Positions 1-7,611 are shown, numbered from the stretch's first letter. The stretch is DNA of 9,744 nucleotides from a bacterium (GCA_004298075.1 SCRK01000121.1:1-9744); one strand, 5' to 3'. The notes: generated by a model from the sequence alone, not told the origin. Made by a program: numbers and translations.

Positions 1-228
1 TTCAACATCCGGTTTCTGCAGCTGCTCCAGGAACTGGCGGGCATAGCTGGAAAGGCTCTCCACGAATCTCCTCTGGCCTTCCGCGTAGATCGTATCAAAG
101 GCAAGGCTGGATTTTCCCGAGCCCGATAAACCGGTGATAACGATAAGTTTATTCCGCGGCAGATCCAGGTTGATGTTCTTTAAATTATGCTCCTTTGCCC
201 CGCGGATAATGATATTGTCAGTTGACAT
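1..228 (-). CDS. uvrA: UvrA, excinuclease ABC subunit A (N-terminal 76 residues; 3' part outside window)
   Basis: This is the start of the DNA-damage recognition ATPase of nucleotide excision repair, which scans DNA with UvrB in the cytoplasm. The 76 visible residues open MSTDNIIIRGAKEHNLKNI, the usual UvrA beginning. The first Walker A loop, GLSGSGKSS, is at residues 33-41. It is followed by the near-invariant stretch FDTIYAEGQRR at 44-54 and SLSSYARQFL at 58-67, leading into the signature and zinc domains beyond the left edge. UvrA is normally about 940 residues, so over 90% of the gene is missing from the window. The ATG at 226-228 is supported by a GAGG Shine-Dalgarno 9 bases upstream that overlaps the stop codon of the DUF2079 gene. 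uvrA is therefore the fifth gene of the radical SAM/membrane protein operon. I see no separate promoter in the 12-base gap, so it probably depends on upstream transcription. The identification is very secure. Confidence 0.97.
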   Translation of the reverse strand, partial: MSTDNIIIRGAKEHNLKNINLDLPRNKLIVITGLSGSGKSSLAFDTIYAEGQRRFVESLSSYARQFLEQLQKPDVE

Positions 229-237
229 TGCTTTAAA

Positions 238-243
238 CCTCTA
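238..243 (-). promoter_or_regulatory. Stop codon fused to the uvrA ribosome-binding site
   Basis: On the minus strand the TAG stop of the membrane protein gene (243-241) runs directly into AGG (240-238), giving TAGAGG. The GAGG core lies 9 bases before the uvrA ATG. A ribosome finishing the upstream gene therefore terminates on the uvrA Shine-Dalgarno. This argues for coupled translation and fixes the uvrA start. Confidence 0.75.
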
Positions 244-2094
244 ATTAATGAATGGCCCGAAATCGATCCTAAAGCTCTTTTTTTGCGCTCCCGGAGGAAG
301 CAGGATATACTGATGTTCTTTCATTATCCGTCCCTCCCTCCATTCATCCTGTAAATATACCCTGTATCCGAAAGCATGCCCTTTCACAAAAACGACATTT
401 CCGGGAGGGTTTGAGAATTGGATAAAGAATCCCAAAGGGCGTCTTGCCCCCTTTGTCTTTTTCCAATAGTATACCAGATGCAGGATCCTATTGTCGGATA
501 TTTTATCATCCACGATATCATACCCTAAAAAAATGATCCCGTTTTCTAAAACTAGATTAACGGGGTTGCCTATTTTAGGATCATTTATCTCCTCGCAGAG
601 CCGGTATCCTTGCGCGTACCCCTTTTTGAATAATACCGTATCATCAAAAGCCTCAAAAACCTTCCAATCCCCGGTTTCAAGGAAGGTGCGGATATTCCCG
701 GCGCCTTGTTCCGGGAAAAATGAACTTGACATAAAAGGGCCGTTAAAATCTATCAAAGCATATTCAAGGTCCTTGGGCGGTTCATACCTGGTGTTCGTGT
801 ACATCTTGTAACCCATCGCTATAAGATGCATGGAATAGAGGTCGCGCCTGTTTGCTAATTTCGGCAAAAATTGAAAAGTAGCGACAACCGGAGAACCTGG
901 CGGCACTGCCGCGATCAATTTATCTTTCTGTGCGCTGATATCGTCGCTCCGGTAACTGTATATACGGCCGATAATGTTAAATTGCGGAGACTGCAAATAA
1001 ATGCCGGAAAAAATGACAAATCCGAAAAAACAGTATAATAATACCCCTTGATTCCTGATAACAATCCTGTAACGCAGCAGCTTGGCAAGGGATTGGATCA
1101 CCGAAAAGAATATGAACGGGATCAACAGGGCGACATATTGATAGTAAATCAAAGAGTGGTTATATGCCGCAGATAGTAAATTCTGCATGAAAACCGGGAT
1201 CGTCGGCAGTAGGGCCAGGGGGCTGAATAACCCCAGAAATCCACCCGGCACAAACAATTGAAAAATATAGGCTATCTTGCGGGGAGTAAAAGCAAAAAGC
1301 GCGGTACTTACCGGATGGAGAATGATGGTTTTGGCCATCTCCAGCATATTTCCACCCAGGTGCTTATAATAGGAACTGAATATAAACCCCCCTTGATATA
1401 ATTGCGCGTCTTTTGCGAAATGCGGGATTATCAGCTTCACCGATAATAGGAACCAGGCAACTCCGGTCAACAGGGGGAATAAAACCCATTTTTTGGGCCT
1501 TTTCCGTATCAAGGCGTATATACCAAGCATAGATACCGCTAAACTGGCGTTTTCCTTGCACAAGAGAGTCAGTATTATGAAGACAAGGAACCTTCTAAAA
1601 TTCTCTTTTTCAAAATAATACAAAGCAAAGAAAAGAAAAAATATCTCATATATGTCAAAGTGCGTCTCAAACAAATTCATGTACCCCACTGAGGGATACA
1701 ATAGATAGGCGATGGCTATAGCCAGGGAAAATGCAGGTTTAAGCCTGCTCCTGGCTAAAAGATACAAAGGGTAGGCCGCTAATCCCAGGAATATGCTTTG
1801 CAGGAAAAGAAGTGTCAAGGGGGTTTGCAAGAGCGCGTATATCGGTAAGATCAGGAATATTATTAAATATAAGTGGGCCCCGAAAATTATCTGCTCCAGA
1901 AAGGAGTAATATAAAAACTTACCGTGAACACTGTTCCAAAAGACAACAGCGTCACCTGCCAGGTCCCAATCCGTATAATTAAAAGACTGGAACTTTAAAA
2001 AGGACAGGTATCCGAAAACAATGATGTATGACAAAATAGATGCCCACAGCAGATACCCGGCCCATTTTTGACAAAACTTATCTAGTCTTTCCAT
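241..2094 (-). CDS. DUF2079 family multi-spanning membrane protein with C-terminal beta-rich domain
   Basis: This 617-residue inner-membrane protein resembles the DUF2079 family, which I recall as part of the GT-C glycosyltransferase-like fold group; no member reaction is assigned here. A cytoplasmic start (MERLDKFCQK) is followed by hydrophobic segments at about 15-33, 72-90, 93-114, 120-136, 149-162, 168-195, 204-224, 275-300, 318-335 and 350-366. Family-like features are the first-loop acidic stretch DWDLAGDAV (42-50), HFDIYE (145-150), CKENAS (179-184) and WFLLSVKLIIP (214-224). Residues 394-490 form an extramembrane region with PPGSPVVA and LANRRDLYS. From about 512 to 615 a separate beta-rich domain (IFLGYDIVDD, LHLVYYWKK, DEWREGRI) resembles soluble domains found behind large GT-C membrane proteins. 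The start has a GAGAGG site 8 bases upstream. The gene lies 12 bases after radical SAM protein B and 12 before uvrA. A polyprenyl-phosphate-sugar transferase role is plausible but unproven. Confidence 0.85.
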   Translation of the reverse strand: MERLDKFCQKWAGYLLWASILSYIIVFGYLSFLKFQSFNYTDWDLAGDAVVFWNSVHGKFLYYSFLEQIIFGAHLYLIIFLILPIYALLQTPLTLLFLQSIFLGLAAYPLYLLARSRLKPAFSLAIAIAYLLYPSVGYMNLFETHFDIYEIFFLFFALYYFEKENFRRFLVFIILTLLCKENASLAVSMLGIYALIRKRPKKWVLFPLLTGVAWFLLSVKLIIPHFAKDAQLYQGGFIFSSYYKHLGGNMLEMAKTIILHPVSTALFAFTPRKIAYIFQLFVPGGFLGLFSPLALLPTIPVFMQNLLSAAYNHSLIYYQYVALLIPFIFFSVIQSLAKLLRYRIVIRNQGVLLYCFFGFVIFSGIYLQSPQFNIIGRIYSYRSDDISAQKDKLIAAVPPGSPVVATFQFLPKLANRRDLYSMHLIAMGYKMYTNTRYEPPKDLEYALIDFNGPFMSSSFFPEQGAGNIRTFLETGDWKVFEAFDDTVLFKKGYAQGYRLCEEINDPKIGNPVNLVLENGIIFLGYDIVDDKISDNRILHLVYYWKKTKGARRPLGFFIQFSNPPGNVVFVKGHAFGYRVYLQDEWREGRIMKEHQYILLPPGAQKKSFRIDFGPFIN

Positions 2095-2102
2095 ATAAAT
2101 AG

Positions 2103-2109
2103 CCTCTCA
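2103..2109 (-). promoter_or_regulatory. Stop codon fused to ribosome-binding site of the DUF2079 gene
   Basis: The TGA stop of radical SAM protein B (2109-2107) continues directly as GAGG, giving TGAGAGG, with GAGAGG ending 8 bases before the ATG at 2094. It is the same arrangement as at the uvrA start, indicating termination-reinitiation coupling. It supports the ATG at 2092-2094 as the true start. Confidence 0.75.
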
Positions 2110-3522
2110 CAAACCCCTCCGGTATTCCCAGAGATAGCGGAAAGTCCTGCCTAAACTCAACTGTCTTTCCTCCTTGAATCTGATAAAAGTACCGAACATC
2201 CATAGTAATAAAAACAGCTGCCTGCATTTGATCCTTTTGGCGATATGTATCAAAAAAGGTTTCAAGCGGGGAAAACGCACGCAAAGATGGGCAACTTTAT
2301 GGATATTAAGCAGGATTTCTTTATTCTTCAAGGATAGCACCGAATCCTGGATAAATGAGTTAGGCATATCCTCAAAAGAATATTCTTTCTTAAGCAGCCC
2401 TTTATCTATGCAATAGCCTGCTAAAGCAGTCTTGGGAAACGGCAATAGGACTGTGGTGAACATAAAATCGGTGCCGATAGCGGTATTCAGATCAACCGTC
2501 GACAGCGCATCATCAACCGATTCATCGGGCAGGCAGAACATATTGGAGGTTTGCATCTTTATGCCTGCTTTTTTAATAATGCCTGCCCCCTCAAATATAC
2601 GCTTATTACTTATGGCTTTATTGAGGAGGCCCTTACGCAATAATTCGTTCCCGGTTTCTACGCCGAAGCTTACGGTATGGCAGCCGGAATCAGCAAGGAT
2701 CCGGGCATGTTCCTCTTTAAGCAGATCGATCCTGGCTGTACATATGTAAGGCAGGCTGATCTCTTTCTTATATAAAGACCCGAATGCCTCAAGCCAGGCG
2801 GCATCCATGGCAAAAAGGTCATCCGCAAGAAAAAGGGAAGCGGTGGGATAATCGGTAATAACGCGTTTTATCTCTTCAACAAAATGCCGCGGAGTTTTCC
2901 TCCGGATATATTCTCCTTTACCCTCAAAAATCCGCATAATTGAGCTATTGGCGCAAAAAGAACAGTGGAACGGGCATCCGCGCGAGGACATAAAAACCTT
3001 TAAGGCAAGCTTCCCCAGTTTAGGGTAACGTTTATAATAAAGGCTGCGGTCTTCAAAAAATGAATCCAGGTCGCCGGTTAAGGGGGCAACGCTGCGTATC
3101 CGAAGCCTCCCATTCTCTTTAAAGCAGATACCCTGGATATCACCGGTGGGTTTATTCAAAGCTATACAGCGCACCAGTTCCGTAAATGAGGACTCCCCTT
3201 CACCCAGGCACAGATAATCTATGCCCGGAAACGATAAGACATCTTCCGGATAAAGAATTGAATGAACTCCCCCTGCGACTATGGGAATACCGGGAACCTG
3301 TTTTTTTAGCTCGGAAGAGGTCTGCCGAAGCCAGGCATGCTCGTTTGATAATACGGAAAAGGCGATTAAATCAGGCTTGGCTTCCTTTAACGCCGAAACC
3401 GCGTCTTTTTCACAAGCATCGATTACAATATCCGTTTCATACCCTTCTTTCTTAAGGTAGCCGGAAAGAGCCATCACTCCGAAATATGGGAAGATTTGCT
3501 TTTGGACAAAACAAACTTTCAT
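2107..3522 (-). CDS. Cobalamin-domain radical SAM protein (radical SAM B)
   Basis: This 471-residue protein is a class B-type radical SAM enzyme, a family that transfers methyl groups or rearranges carbon skeletons. Residues 1-120 form a Rossmann-like cobalamin-binding domain, with the strand MKVCFVQ, the helix FGVMALSGYLKKEGY, the glycine loop VAGGVHS (82-88) and LGEGESSF (106-113). I find no DxHxxG lower-ligand motif, so cobalamin, if bound, would probably be His-off. The 4Fe-4S motif is Cys183, Cys187 and Cys190 in RGCPFHCSFC. Further SAM-barrel features are FLADDLFAMD (231-240) and FGVETGNE (286-293). The basic and hydrophobic C-terminus (about 415-465) may hold it against the membrane. 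It overlaps the YfhO-like gene by ATGA and has a modest AGAGAG site upstream. Its context suggests action on a membrane lipid or lipid-linked glycan. The substrate is unknown; the family call is secure. Confidence 0.9.
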   Translation of the reverse strand: MKVCFVQKQIFPYFGVMALSGYLKKEGYETDIVIDACEKDAVSALKEAKPDLIAFSVLSNEHAWLRQTSSELKKQVPGIPIVAGGVHSILYPEDVLSFPGIDYLCLGEGESSFTELVRCIALNKPTGDIQGICFKENGRLRIRSVAPLTGDLDSFFEDRSLYYKRYPKLGKLALKVFMSSRGCPFHCSFCANSSIMRIFEGKGEYIRRKTPRHFVEEIKRVITDYPTASLFLADDLFAMDAAWLEAFGSLYKKEISLPYICTARIDLLKEEHARILADSGCHTVSFGVETGNELLRKGLLNKAISNKRIFEGAGIIKKAGIKMQTSNMFCLPDESVDDALSTVDLNTAIGTDFMFTTVLLPFPKTALAGYCIDKGLLKKEYSFEDMPNSFIQDSVLSLKNKEILLNIHKVAHLCVRFPRLKPFLIHIAKRIKCRQLFLLLWMFGTFIRFKEERQLSLGRTFRYLWEYRRGL

Positions 3523-5795
3523 TTAACTCTCTTTCTAAATAGCGGCTGGCACAGAAATATAACGGCCGCAATAAAAATCCCCGCGAAATAACAAAACAGG
3601 GTTATTTTGTATAGCTTGGGATCATATACAAAGCGAACTATATGCCGGCCCTTTTCAAGGATAACGGCCTTAAAGGCCATGTTTGCCCGGTAAACCTTAG
3701 TTTCCTTGCCGTCAATAAAAGCCCTCCAGGACTTATCGAAGCCATCGCTGTAATAAAGGACGCAATCCGCTTCCGGATCCGCCTCCAACAGCATGTTGTT
3801 AGGATCAAACCCCAGGATTTTGAGCTCCCCCTTTACGATTTCAATATCGGCGATCTTCCCAACAGGTATTTTTAGTTTTGAAAATCTTCCCGGCGGCTCA
3901 TCCTCAATAAAGACGGCCCTCCGGGCTGTCCTTTCTTCGAGCTTGGCGCATTCCTGAGCCTGGAGCTCAACCGGCAAAACAACGACTCCGCTTACAAGTT
4001 TGATCCTCTCATCTGTCACCCCCATAAAGATCTCTTTTATCTCAGGAGGGACCGTCTTGTTATTCTCAAGATCAAATAAATCCTTCATCATATAAAAATG
4101 CGTCGTTACCCCAGGCATCCTAGAATCGGAGGCGGTAAATATCCTCTGCATCGCGGGGGCAAAACCAAGAAAAGGATATCTGGGTAACATAAGCGGCGCC
4201 CTTTTATCGCTATAAGCCACCTTCTCTTTAGGCCATGAAGATAGGTCGGCCTTCGGCATAGTCGTAAACCTGTATAGAGCGGTGTTAAAATAAAGGAGGT
4301 CGATGAGCACCAATGAAACCAGCGTGAAATATTTGAACTTCAGTTTAATCTTCCGGCTTTTAATAACATAGAATAAGACTAAAAGGGAAACAATAAATAA
4401 AATGACATTTTGGTATGAGCGGCAGAAAATATTATTCAAAAACGTTGCGAAATCCTCGCCCAGCGTAGAAGATATGGCCATATAACGCTCCGGGAATTGT
4501 GCTAACGGGGCCCGATATACCGTCAGCACATAACGGTTTATCAAAACAGCCGCTGCACTGATAAAAATGGCTATCCCCATAGATCCTCTGGGCAGAGGAT
4601 TCCCGGATCCCGTGCTTTTTATCCGTTCCAATATCACATCTGTACCGATACAGGTAAAATAAACCAGGCAGAAAATAAAAAACGTGGAAAAGATATGGGT
4701 GTTCCTGATTATGAAGAAAAACGGAAAAAAATAAGAAAAGAATTTTAATACGCCGAATTTAGGGCCGAGCATCAATAATGCGCTAACTGCCAAGGCAAGC
4801 ATAAAGCCTATCCTGTATTTATGCCGGGAATGGAATAAACCGACTATGGCCAAAAACAGGGGGAGCAAACCGATGTACAAAAAAGCCTCTGACGCAAGGA
4901 TAGACTTAAAATAGATCATTTCAAAATGCAGCATAAAAGAATACGGGGTGAACAAATTAAAGAAATCTGCCGGGTAAGCATTGGCGGCAGTCGGGGCTTC
5001 AATCATCCTGACATCAGGCACCGTTGCGCGGATATATGTCAGGAAAACCGGGATCAAATTCAACGCGAGCAGCAGGAAGACCGCAACAGCCGCTAATACC
5101 GTTTTGCGGTTATTTGATAATAATCCGCTTTCGGGGACGCTAAAACCTTTGGAGAAGAAAATACAGGCCAGCAATACCACCCAGGAAGAAATAAGATACA
5201 TGAGATGATAGCCGGAGGTAGAAAACGCAACCCCTAATAAGAAAGAAAGCCATAGCAAAGAAACGGCCCGCCCTTCTTCGATGAATTTAAAGGAAAAGAA
5301 TAAAATCCATGGAAACGTATAAAAACAGAGGATAAAACCGTGCTGCTTAAGATAGGAACTGCAGAGGGCAGAAAATGACAGGGTGATAAAAGCGAAAAAA
5401 GCGCTGAACCTGTATTTGGCAAGACGCCTGAAAAAAACGTAACTTCCGGAGATAAAGATCAGGTAGCGCAATAACATATCGTAATGATAAACTGTCAATG
5501 TGTTGATCCTGAAAAATTTCCCCGCAAAGACCAAGAGCAAGGTTGAAGGATCCCATAGATGGAGGACATGTATATTCAAAAAGAATATCTCTCCGCAGTG
5601 CATATATGGGTTCCAAAGAGGCAGGATGCCATAGCGCAAACAATCATAAAAATACGAAAAAACGCCAAACCACACAATGCTGTCACCGCTGAACATCCTC
5701 CTGCCGCCGATCCACAGTCCCCATTGCAGGATGACTACCCCGAGCATAACCGCCGCCACTCCTATGATTTCTTTAACATTTTCTTTTATCTTCAT
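3519..5795 (-). CDS. YfhO-like GT-C-type integral membrane protein
   Basis: This 758-residue multi-spanning membrane protein resembles the YfhO family, whose better-studied Gram-positive members are linked to glycosylation of cell-wall polymers and lipids. One hydrophobic segment (about 10-29) precedes a large outer loop with FSGDSIVWF (35-43) and GILPLWNPYMHCGE (56-69), matching the family's GD...PLWNPY...G pattern. About a dozen further hydrophobic segments lie between 80 and 505. The outer region (about 510-730) ends with YYSDGFDKSWRAFIDGKE (681-698) and VYRANMAFKAV (701-711), close to the membrane-proximal beta domain of YfhO proteins. A last membrane helix (about 730-750) and RKRVK tail follow. 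The start overlaps the stop of radical SAM A (ATGA), and its own stop overlaps the start of radical SAM B. No good Shine-Dalgarno precedes the ATG, so translation is probably coupled. Donor and acceptor cannot be read from the sequence. Confidence 0.85.
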   Translation of the reverse strand: MKIKENVKEIIGVAAVMLGVVILQWGLWIGGRRMFSGDSIVWFGVFSYFYDCLRYGILPLWNPYMHCGEIFFLNIHVLHLWDPSTLLLVFAGKFFRINTLTVYHYDMLLRYLIFISGSYVFFRRLAKYRFSAFFAFITLSFSALCSSYLKQHGFILCFYTFPWILFFSFKFIEEGRAVSLLWLSFLLGVAFSTSGYHLMYLISSWVVLLACIFFSKGFSVPESGLLSNNRKTVLAAVAVFLLLALNLIPVFLTYIRATVPDVRMIEAPTAANAYPADFFNLFTPYSFMLHFEMIYFKSILASEAFLYIGLLPLFLAIVGLFHSRHKYRIGFMLALAVSALLMLGPKFGVLKFFSYFFPFFFIIRNTHIFSTFFIFCLVYFTCIGTDVILERIKSTGSGNPLPRGSMGIAIFISAAAVLINRYVLTVYRAPLAQFPERYMAISSTLGEDFATFLNNIFCRSYQNVILFIVSLLVLFYVIKSRKIKLKFKYFTLVSLVLIDLLYFNTALYRFTTMPKADLSSWPKEKVAYSDKRAPLMLPRYPFLGFAPAMQRIFTASDSRMPGVTTHFYMMKDLFDLENNKTVPPEIKEIFMGVTDERIKLVSGVVVLPVELQAQECAKLEERTARRAVFIEDEPPGRFSKLKIPVGKIADIEIVKGELKILGFDPNNMLLEADPEADCVLYYSDGFDKSWRAFIDGKETKVYRANMAFKAVILEKGRHIVRFVYDPKLYKITLFCYFAGIFIAAVIFLCQPLFRKRVK

Positions 5796-7252
5796 ATATA
5801 GATTTTTGCCAATGACCTCAATAAACTGGCGCCCAATTTAATGAGGCCCCACCATTCTTTCGGATTTAAATACCAGCGCGCGGGAAGATAAAACCATCCC
5901 GCAGGCCCGATCCTCTTAATAAGCAGCTTAAATACCTTTATCGGCCTAAGCGAAAACAAAAGATTAGCCCTAATGATATCTTTTTTTAGCTCATTTTCCC
6001 GGCACCCTTCAGGAAAATAAGGCAACCTTGATTCCGCGAGGCTATCCTGCACAAGCGAGGCACAAGCATTAAGATTAGCCCATCCTTTTTCCACGAAGAG
6101 ACGTCCCTCATTTTTAGCTATTTCATATAACTTCGTACCCGGATAGGGAGTGGCATTATTAAACCGCACATAATCCAGGTCAAGATCCTTGGCCAGCCTG
6201 TAAGCCTGCAATCTCTCCTTCTTAGTCTCTGTCGGCAAACCAAAGATAAAGGTTCCCGAGACGCCAAAACCGTACTTCTTTGTAAGCTTGACTGCCGCGA
6301 TGTTATCAGCCACCGTTTCCTTCTTGTTCAACAACAACATCAATCTCTCTGAAGCTGTCTCCAGGCCGTAATTGATCATCCTGAATCCAGCCCTTTTTAA
6401 CGAAAGCAGGACCTCATCATCAACCGCATCAGCCCTTGTCTGGCAGTCAAAACTGGCTTTTTTTTGGAGACCCTTATCCGTGATACCCCGGCATAACCGG
6501 ATCACCCTTTGTTTATCCGCAGTAAAGTTATCATCAACAAAATTTATGTGCCTCTGATTATATTTATTTATAAGCAGTTCTATCTGGCCCAAAACAACAC
6601 TTTCGGGTACATAGCGGAATCTCCTGCCGGATATGCTCCTCTGGCTGCAAAATATGCACTCATAAGGACAACCCCTTGAGCTTGCGATAAAACTAAAATT
6701 ATATTTACCGGGGCCGCTCTCAAAAAGATGGTAAGGAAAAGGGGGGAAATCATCTAAATCCGGCAACTCGGCAGGCGGATTATGGATCAACTTATCGCCG
6801 CTCTTATATGAGAGCCCTTTTATCCACGAATGGTCTTTCCTGTTTTTTATAGCGTCGTATAATTCAAGCAGGATATTCTCCCCCTCCCCCCTTATGACAA
6901 AATCAACTGCCGCATTTGCCAATGCCTCATCCGGAAGGACCGTGGGGTGTATCCCCCCCAGGATAATCAGCGAATCGGGATACCACTGCTTTATCTGCCC
7001 GGCAATATCATAGCTTCTCTGCGCGCAGGCGGTTAAAGTTGAAATACCAAATATATAAGGAGGGGAAAGTTTATCCGATAAACTCTTTAGCAGCTGCCGG
7101 GAAAACGGTTCAATATGCTCATCTACTACCTCTGCTTTCCTGCCCTTTTGCAGAAGGTATCCGGCAAGATAACCCAAGCCGATAGGAACGCTAAGGGGCA
7201 CATATCTCTGGAAGATGCCGAATTTAGTTGATTTTGGATTTATTAGGATCAT
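5792..7252 (-). CDS. Cobalamin-domain radical SAM protein (radical SAM A)
   Basis: This 486-residue radical SAM enzyme opens the left-hand operon. The cobalamin-binding-type domain covers about 1-135: MILINPKSTKFG, PIGLGYLAGYLLQKG (23-37), ILGGIHPTVLPDEA (97-110) and FVIRGEGE (118-125). It lacks a clear DxHxxG motif in the first loop. The 4Fe-4S ligands are Cys195, Cys199 and Cys202 in RGCPYECIFC. Typical later motifs are NFVDDNFT (237-244), INYGLETASE (293-302), TFIFGLPTET (334-343) and PYPGTKLY (369-376). The C-terminal tail (about 435-486) is rich in Trp, Lys and aliphatic residues and may be membrane-associated. I chose the ATG at 7250-7252; an in-frame TTG at 7267 would add five residues (MFFYY) but has no ribosome-binding site and reads poorly. 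Neither start has a strong Shine-Dalgarno. Candidate substrates are membrane lipids or prenyl-linked intermediates, by context only. Confidence 0.9.
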   Translation of the reverse strand: MILINPKSTKFGIFQRYVPLSVPIGLGYLAGYLLQKGRKAEVVDEHIEPFSRQLLKSLSDKLSPPYIFGISTLTACAQRSYDIAGQIKQWYPDSLIILGGIHPTVLPDEALANAAVDFVIRGEGENILLELYDAIKNRKDHSWIKGLSYKSGDKLIHNPPAELPDLDDFPPFPYHLFESGPGKYNFSFIASSRGCPYECIFCSQRSISGRRFRYVPESVVLGQIELLINKYNQRHINFVDDNFTADKQRVIRLCRGITDKGLQKKASFDCQTRADAVDDEVLLSLKRAGFRMINYGLETASERLMLLLNKKETVADNIAAVKLTKKYGFGVSGTFIFGLPTETKKERLQAYRLAKDLDLDYVRFNNATPYPGTKLYEIAKNEGRLFVEKGWANLNACASLVQDSLAESRLPYFPEGCRENELKKDIIRANLLFSLRPIKVFKLLIKRIGPAGWFYLPARWYLNPKEWWGLIKLGASLLRSLAKIYI

Positions 7253-7291
7253 ATAATAAAAAAACAAGATCGGGATGGAAAGCGGTATAGA

Positions 7292-7325
7292 CAGGCCCCG
7301 CCCTTAAAATCAAGGGCGGGGCCTG
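7292..7325. terminator. 14-bp GC-rich hairpin between the two operons (possible terminator)
   Basis: Perfect inverted repeat: arm 7292-7305 (CAGGCCCCGCCCTT) pairs with 7312-7325 across a 6-base loop. It lies 13 bases after the stop of the 79-residue protein gene, where a terminator for the rightward module would be expected. Neither strand has a U-run immediately after the stem. On the minus strand a run of seven T occurs only about 25 bases further, so it is not a textbook rho-independent terminator. It could act with Rho, protect mRNA ends, or attenuate entry into the next operon. Confidence 0.55.
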
Positions 7326-7338
7326 ATGTGGAGACTGC

Positions 7339-7578
7339 TTACTTCTTTTTCTTCTTTCCGCCTCTCTTCATTTTGGCGCAGGAGACGTCGCCTTTCTTAT
7401 CCAAGAAATAAAGGTAGCCTGTTTTTCTTTTGATGCCGCATTTTGCCACCTTCTTGGGGCTACCTCCCTTTTTATTGCCTCTGGCCATCTTGGCGCAGGA
7501 AACATCACCCTGCTTGTCAATATAATAGAGATAACCTTTTTCCCTCTTGACCCCCACTTTCATTATTTTCTCTGCCAT
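7339..7578 (-). CDS. 79-residue Lys-rich protein with two 39-residue repeats
   Basis: I do not recognise a named family, although similar small 'GYLY.(I/L)D..GDVS.AKM' proteins seem familiar from uncultivated bacteria. The protein is two copies of one unit at a 39-residue period. Residues 7-31 and 46-70 align without gaps, with 18 of 25 identical, including GYLY, GDVSCAKM and one Cys per unit (Cys28, Cys67; a third Cys at 47). Each unit ends in a Gly/Lys linker, and the protein finishes GGKKKKK. It is strongly basic, has no signal peptide or membrane segment, and is probably cytoplasmic. The alternating aromatic and charged pattern suggests a small beta hairpin per unit; nucleic-acid or ribosome association is a guess from charge. 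The start has the strongest Shine-Dalgarno in the window, AGGGGGTGA 9 bases upstream, suggesting high expression. It follows the dehydrogenase gene by 33 bases and precedes a hairpin. Confidence 0.85.
   Translation of the reverse strand: MAEKIMKVGVKREKGYLYYIDKQGDVSCAKMARGNKKGGSPKKVAKCGIKRKTGYLYFLDKKGDVSCAKMKRGGKKKKK
7369..7560 (-). repeat. Internal tandem duplication within the 79-residue protein gene
   Basis: Two coding units, 7486-7560 and 7369-7443, are offset by exactly 117 bases. The proteins are about 72% identical over 25 residues, while third codon positions have diverged at many sites. The duplication therefore looks old and kept by selection on the protein rather than recent. Confidence 0.8.
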
Positions 7579-7587
7579 TTTCTAGAT

Positions 7588-7596
7588 TCACCCCCT
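7588..7596 (-). promoter_or_regulatory. Strong ribosome-binding site for the 79-residue protein
   Basis: Minus-strand AGGGGGTGA is nearly complementary to the 3' end of 16S rRNA and lies 9 bases before the ATG at 7578. It decides for this ATG over the in-frame Met6 codon and contrasts with the weak or absent sites of most neighbours. Confidence 0.8.
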
Positions 7597-7611
7597 TTCA
7601 TGTTTGTTTAA

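Noticed and set aside
491..811. Plus-strand open frames (such as 491-811, 3186-3455, 4981-5208, 7796-8071)
   Set aside because: They lie wholly opposite well-supported genes, have no recognisable domains or ribosome-binding sites, and have compositions expected of antisense shadows.
2078..2284. Minus-strand 68-residue frame overlapping radical SAM B and the DUF2079 start
   Set aside because: It is an alternative frame of the radical SAM B gene end, with no family features; both overlapping genes are well supported.
5793..7267. TTG start for radical SAM A at 7267 (adds MFFYY)
   Set aside because: The codon is TTG, has no ribosome-binding site and adds a stretch from a T-rich run. The ATG at 7252 gives the normal MILINPK family start.
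7280..7311. TTGATT/TATACC promoter pair before radical SAM A
   Set aside because: The match to consensus is weak, the spacing is 18 and it lies within the hairpin, so I do not annotate it as a promoter, only mention it as a possibility.
7369..7560. The 117-base duplication in the small gene as a CRISPR or mobile repeat
   Set aside because: There are only two units, both in frame and diverged mainly at silent sites, so it is a protein-level repeat.
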